From contig NZ_BSTR01000057.1 of assembly GCF_030269645.1 (NCBI RefSeq), positions 1 to 50,653 of the forward strand: DNA of 50,653 nucleotides, in the 5' to 3' direction. Positions 47,515 through 50,653 of the stretch are shown in pieces (position 1 is the stretch's first letter; each line of letters begins with the position of its first letter). The stretch is from Actinokineospora sp. NBRC 105648 (GTDB taxonomy: Bacteria; Actinomycetota; Actinomycetes; Mycobacteriales; Pseudonocardiaceae). Under the pieces are notes generated by a model that saw only the letters and a list, made by a program, of their open reading frames with translations, was not told the origin of the DNA and did no database searches. The translations under genes were made by a program, and so were the position numbers.

Positions 47515-49299
47515 GTGCTCGCACGCATCCTGCGGATCCCGTCCTGGCTGCTGCCGCTGGTGCTCGGGGCGCTGCTGATCGCCGCGCCGTGGCTGGGCAT
47601 CAGCGCGGGCACCCGGCGGCTGCTGCTGCTGACCTGCGTGCTGGCCCTGGTGGCCAGCGGGCTCAACCTCAGCTTCGGCTACACCGGCGAGCTGGCCTTG
47701 GGCCAGACCGCGATGTACGCCACCGGCGCCTACCTGACCGGGTACCTGGCGATCAACTGGGTCAACGACCTGGCCCTGCTGATCCTGGTCGCGGCGGTGG
47801 CCGCGCTGCTGGTCGGCCTGGTCTCCGGCGTGCCCGGCCTGCGGCTGGGCGGCTGGTCACTGGCGATGACCTCGTTCTTCCTGGTGCTGCTGGTGCCGCA
47901 GTTCCTCGACCTGCTGGAGCGGTTCACCGGTGGCGCGGTCGGCCTGGTCGGCATCCCGGCGCCGGAGCTGTTCGGCTCCCGGCTCGGCCCGCTGGGCTTC
48001 TACGTGGTGGTCGCGGTGCTGACCGTGGCCTGGTTCGCGCTGATCCGGAACCTGATCACCTCCCGGCACGGGGTGGCCTTCCAGGTGCTGCGCGAGAGCC
48101 CGGTGCTGGCCTCGTCGCTGGGCATCTCGGTGTACCGGATGAAGCTGACCGCCTACGCCGTCGGCGCCATCCCGGCGGGGATCGCGGGCGGGCTGTTCGC
48201 CTACGTGGACAAGTACCTCTCGCCGCACTCGTTCGGCTTCACGATGGCCGTGACAGTGTTGGCGGCGAGCATCCTGGGCGGTGCGAAGAGCGTCTACGGC
48301 CCGCTGGTCGGCGCGGCCGTCATGCAGTACGGGCCGCTGCGCTCGACCGACTTCGAGCAGTACGCGCAGATCGTCTACGGCATCTTCCTGATCATCGCGG
48401 GCACCCTGGTGGCCAACGGGCTCGCCGGGCTGGCCAACCAGGCCATCCGCAGGCTCCGCGCCCGCTACGCGCCGCCCGAGGAGATCCCGCGCAGCACCGA
48501 CCCGGGCGAACTGCCACCGCTGACCGGCGCGCGGCTGGAGGTCTCCGACGTCCAGAAGAGCTTCGGCGGCCTGCGGGCGCTCGGCGGGGTCAGCCTGACC
48601 GCGGAACCGGGGCGGATCACCGCGCTGATCGGCCCGAACGGATCGGGCAAGACCACGCTGCTCAACATGATCTGCGGCTACTACCGCACCGACGCGGGCA
48701 CGATCCGGGTCGGCGAGCAGGACATCACCGGCGCCGCCACGCACAAGGTCGCGCGAACCGGTGTGGCGCGGACGTTCCAGACACCGCTGTTCCCCGAACA
48801 CATCACCGTCCGCGAGGCCGTCGCGGCGGGGGTGTACATGCCGCACTACGTCGGGATGCCGTCGTCCATCTTGCGACTGCCGAACTACCGGCGCGCCGCG
48901 GCGGCCGACCGCGCCGACGTCGACGCCGTGCTGCGACTGGTCGGCGTGACGCACCTGGCCGACACCGAGGCGGCGTCGCTGCCGCTGGGCACCCGGCGGA
49001 TGCTGGAGGTGGCCCGCGCCCTGGTGTCCCGGCCGAAGGTGCTGCTGCTCGACGAGGTGGCCTCCGGCCTGGACACCGACGAGATCGAACGCTTGGCCGA
49101 CCTGGTGCGCGCCATCCGGGACGCCGGCACGGCGGTGATCCTGGTGGAGCACAACTTCGGCCTGGTGCTCTCCCTAGCCGACACGATCTACGTGCTGGCT
49201 CAGGGCGAACTCGTCGCCACCGGCACCCCCGCCGAGATCCAGACCCACCCCCGGGTGCTCGCCGAGTACCTGGGCGTCAGCCAGGAGGCCAAGGCATGA
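47515..49299 (+). CDS. LivM-LivG fusion (permease plus ATPase)
   Basis: 594 aa from GTG 47515, one base after the previous stop. Residues 1-305 form a LivM-like permease (LNLSFGYTGELALGQTAMYATGAY-type start, SILGGAKSVYGPLVGAAV). Residues about 340-594 form a LivG-like ATPase with Walker A GPNGSGKTT (Lys379) and Walker B LLLDEVASGLD (Asp513, Glu514). The ABC signature is unusual: LPLGTRRMLEVARAL (from 489) instead of LSGGQ or the LPYGQQRRLEIARAL usual in LivG. Permease-ATPase fusions of this kind occur in actinobacteria and some proteobacteria. The stop overlaps the next start. Confidence 0.93.
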   Translation: MLARILRIPSWLLPLVLGALLIAAPWLGISAGTRRLLLLTCVLALVASGLNLSFGYTGELALGQTAMYATGAYLTGYLAINWVNDLALLILVAAVAALLVGLVSGVPGLRLGGWSLAMTSFFLVLLVPQFLDLLERFTGGAVGLVGIPAPELFGSRLGPLGFYVVVAVLTVAWFALIRNLITSRHGVAFQVLRESPVLASSLGISVYRMKLTAYAVGAIPAGIAGGLFAYVDKYLSPHSFGFTMAVTVLAASILGGAKSVYGPLVGAAVMQYGPLRSTDFEQYAQIVYGIFLIIAGTLVANGLAGLANQAIRRLRARYAPPEEIPRSTDPGELPPLTGARLEVSDVQKSFGGLRALGGVSLTAEPGRITALIGPNGSGKTTLLNMICGYYRTDAGTIRVGEQDITGAATHKVARTGVARTFQTPLFPEHITVREAVAAGVYMPHYVGMPSSILRLPNYRRAAAADRADVDAVLRLVGVTHLADTEAASLPLGTRRMLEVARALVSRPKVLLLDEVASGLDTDEIERLADLVRAIRDAGTAVILVEHNFGLVLSLADTIYVLAQGELVATGTPAEIQTHPRVLAEYLGVSQEAKA

Positions 49300-50015
49300 G
49301 CGAGCTGCTGCGGGTCGAGGGCCTGGCCACCGGCTACGGCGACATCCGCGCGGTCTGGGATGCCACCCTGAGCGTCGCCGAGGGCGAACTCACAGTCCTG
49401 TTGGGACGAAACGGCGCGGGCAAGACGACAACACTGCGCGCGATCGCCGGACTGAACAAAGTGGACTCCGGGACAGTGGTCTACCGGGACAGGGACATCA
49501 CCGGAATGCCCGCGCAGCGAAGGGTGACCGAGGGGATCGCGTTCGTCCAGGAGGGCAAGCGGATCTTCCGACGGCGCACCATCGAGGAGAACCTGCTGCT
49601 GGGCGGTTATTCCAGGGGCTTGGGCAAGCGCAAGCTGACGGCCGAGCTGGAACCGGTCTACGAGATGTTCCCCATCCTGGCCGACCGCAAGCACGTGGTG
49701 TCCGGACAGTTGTCAGGCGGGCAGCAGCAGATGTTGGCGATCGGACAGGCGCTGATGGCCAAGCCGGCACTGCTGATGCTCGACGAGCCGTCCGGCGGCC
49801 TGGCCCCCGCGATCGTGGCGGAAGTGATGGGGAAGGTGGCAGCGCTGAAGAGCACCGGCATCGGGGTGCTGCTGGTGGAACAAGCGGCAGCGGCGGCGCT
49901 TGAGGTGGCTGACCGGGTCGTGGTGCTGGACGTCGGACGAGTCGTACTGGACCGGCCGGCGGCAGAGGTGGAGGGGGCGGAGGCGTTGACGGCGGCCTAC
50001 TTCGGGACTCGGTAG
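49296..50015 (+). CDS. LivF-type ABC transporter ATPase
   Basis: 239 aa; ATG 49296 overlaps the previous stop (ATGA). Walker A GRNGAGKTTT (Lys43), Q-loop in AFVQEGKRIF, signature LSGGQ (139-143), Walker B LLMLDEPSGGLAP, and H-loop position VLLVEQ, where Gln replaces the usual His, as is normal for LivF. It is the second ATPase of the HAAT-type importer, partner of the fused LivG domain. The operon ends here without a binding-protein gene. Confidence 0.94.
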   Translation: MSELLRVEGLATGYGDIRAVWDATLSVAEGELTVLLGRNGAGKTTTLRAIAGLNKVDSGTVVYRDRDITGMPAQRRVTEGIAFVQEGKRIFRRRTIEENLLLGGYSRGLGKRKLTAELEPVYEMFPILADRKHVVSGQLSGGQQQMLAIGQALMAKPALLMLDEPSGGLAPAIVAEVMGKVAALKSTGIGVLLVEQAAAAALEVADRVVVLDVGRVVLDRPAAEVEGAEALTAAYFGTR

Positions 50016-50200
50016 CGGGGGGCTGGCCGGGGCTTTGCTGGCCGGGGGCTTTGCTGGTGAGCCGGGCTCGCTGGCGGGTGTGCTGGTCGCGGCGGGATTT
50101 GGTGGTGGTGGCGGCGGCGGGGCTGGTCGCGGCAGGTTTGGCGTGGGCCGGGCTTGCTGGTTGCGGCAGGTTCGTTGGGGGGAGCCGGGTTTGGTGGGGG
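50016..50200. other. G-rich low-complexity intergenic region
   Basis: Iterated GCTGGCCGGGG, CTTTGCTGG and GGTCGCGGC words with very little C-balanced coding signal. A frame of 138 codons crosses it and the palindrome beyond, but its two halves mirror each other, which shows that the translation is a by-product of the repeat. Confidence 0.5.
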
Positions 50201-50343
50201 GCTGGATTGGGTGAACTCGCTTTGTCTGGGGCCCCTAAGAAAAGAGGCGCCGTGGGTAAAGCGGGTGGGAAAGGGATACCCACCGCCTGGGCCAGGCTAG
50301 CGCCTCTTTTCTCCCCAGACAAAGCGAGTTCACCCAATCCAGC
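50201..50343. repeat. Long imperfect palindrome (arms of about 44-50 bp)
   Basis: The left arm 50201-50250 and right arm 50300-50343 are reverse complements apart from a short insertion in the left arm. The outer parts read GCTGGATTGGGTGAACTCGC and the inner ends AAAAGAGGCGC. The 49-bp centre holds a further GCGGGTGG/CCACCGC inversion. Each arm includes a 21-bp motif (50211-50231 and 50313-50333) related to one in the 116-bp repeat. It could terminate the transporter transcript or be a mobile palindromic repeat. Five GCAGCC hexamers follow at 50415-50444. Confidence 0.85.
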
Positions 50344-50515
50344 AGGCGAGTGGGCGGGCGGACTTTGGAGGTTCGAATGCACAGCAAACCCATGCAGGGC
50401 AGGCCAGGCAGGCGGCAGCCGCAGCCGCAGCCGCAGCCGCAGCGCCAGGCTACCCAGAGGCGGGTAGCCGGGCACCAATTCCCTTCTTTGCATCTCCCCG
50501 CTGGAAGGTGAGTGA

Positions 50516-50631
50516 AGGCCGACCCGGCTGGTTCCGCCGGCCCCGCTACGGATGCTCGATCTAGTGGACTCGCTTCGTGTGGGGGGAGAGCACCGCTAAA
50601 CTTGCCGGTGGTGGGGAATGCCCTTCACCCG
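50516..50631. repeat. Right copy of the 116-bp inverted repeat
   Basis: Reverse complement of bases 1-116, identical over 98 bp. It contains a plus-strand copy of the family motif (50564-50584) and is followed by CCC and six T residues (50632-50640), so a rightward transcript could terminate here. No gene lies between the palindrome and the window end. Confidence 0.9.
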
Positions 50632-50653
50632 CCCTTTTTTCACCACCGCGGTG

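Noticed and set aside
46656..50015. Calling the transporter a leucine/isoleucine/valine importer
   Set aside because: HAAT-family sequence does not define substrate, no binding protein is present, and the operator points to steroid acids.
1..50631. Composite transposon or ICE bounded by the inverted repeats
   Set aside because: No transposase, integrase, relaxase or target-site duplication is visible in the window.

Overview
The window is high-GC actinobacterial DNA. Gene style (many GTG starts, ATGA/TGATG overlaps, S8 and Tat exoproteins, an AfsR-type SARP, XRE regulators with TPR-like tails, a mycobacterial-type steroid ring catabolic operon) suggests a soil member of Pseudonocardiales, perhaps near Actinokineospora, Saccharothrix or Lentzea. 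This assignment is inferred from gene content only.

Layout. 1-950: a 116-bp sequence repeated in inverted orientation at the far end of the window, four tandem hairpin-forming units, and mostly non-coding DNA. 953-4123: secreted subtilase. 4125-6553: a five-gene minus-strand cluster with a MauD-like membrane thioredoxin and a Tat-exported Cys/Trp-rich protein that loosely resembles a TTQ light chain. 6675-10667: a compact selenocysteine locus (selB, selA, tRNA-Sec and divergent selD). 10802-17888: neutral-ceramidase-like protein, SARP-NB-ARC regulator, small SH3-like exoprotein, and a methyltransferase-MFS operon divergent from an XRE-cupin regulator. 18212-23861: alpha/beta hydrolase, methyltransferase, a glycine-rich PGRS-like secreted repeat protein, a membrane fatty-acid desaturase and a small exoprotein.

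24043-35088 is the centre of the window: a tightly packed 13-gene minus-strand operon for steroid C/D-ring (HIP) breakdown. It holds ipdA, ipdB, ipdC, an SDR, ipdF, a MaoC pair, echA20, a quinone-oxidoreductase-type MDR, an ACAD10/11-type dehydrogenase, an alpha/beta dehydrogenase pair and a second crotonase. A further crotonase is divergent at 35181. The intergenic region carries a perfect match to the published mycobacterial KstR2 operator, AnCAAGnnCTTGnT. Two more matches occur, one upstream of an APH-type phosphotransferase (41750-42772) and one upstream of a branched-chain-amino-acid-type ABC transporter (46656-50015). This predicts one regulon of uptake, phosphorylation and beta-oxidation of steroid-derived acids.

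36046-41709 is an accessory island: a CxxC protein, an XRE/TPR regulator with a tandem copy lacking the HTH, and about nine tiny minus-strand genes, including four copies of a CCxCG domain, which look like an immunity-gene array behind a toxin remnant. 43078-46459 holds a secreted zinc metalloprotease and an HTH protein. The right end (50016-50653) is repetitive and palindromic, and its 116-bp repeat mirrors the first bases of the window.
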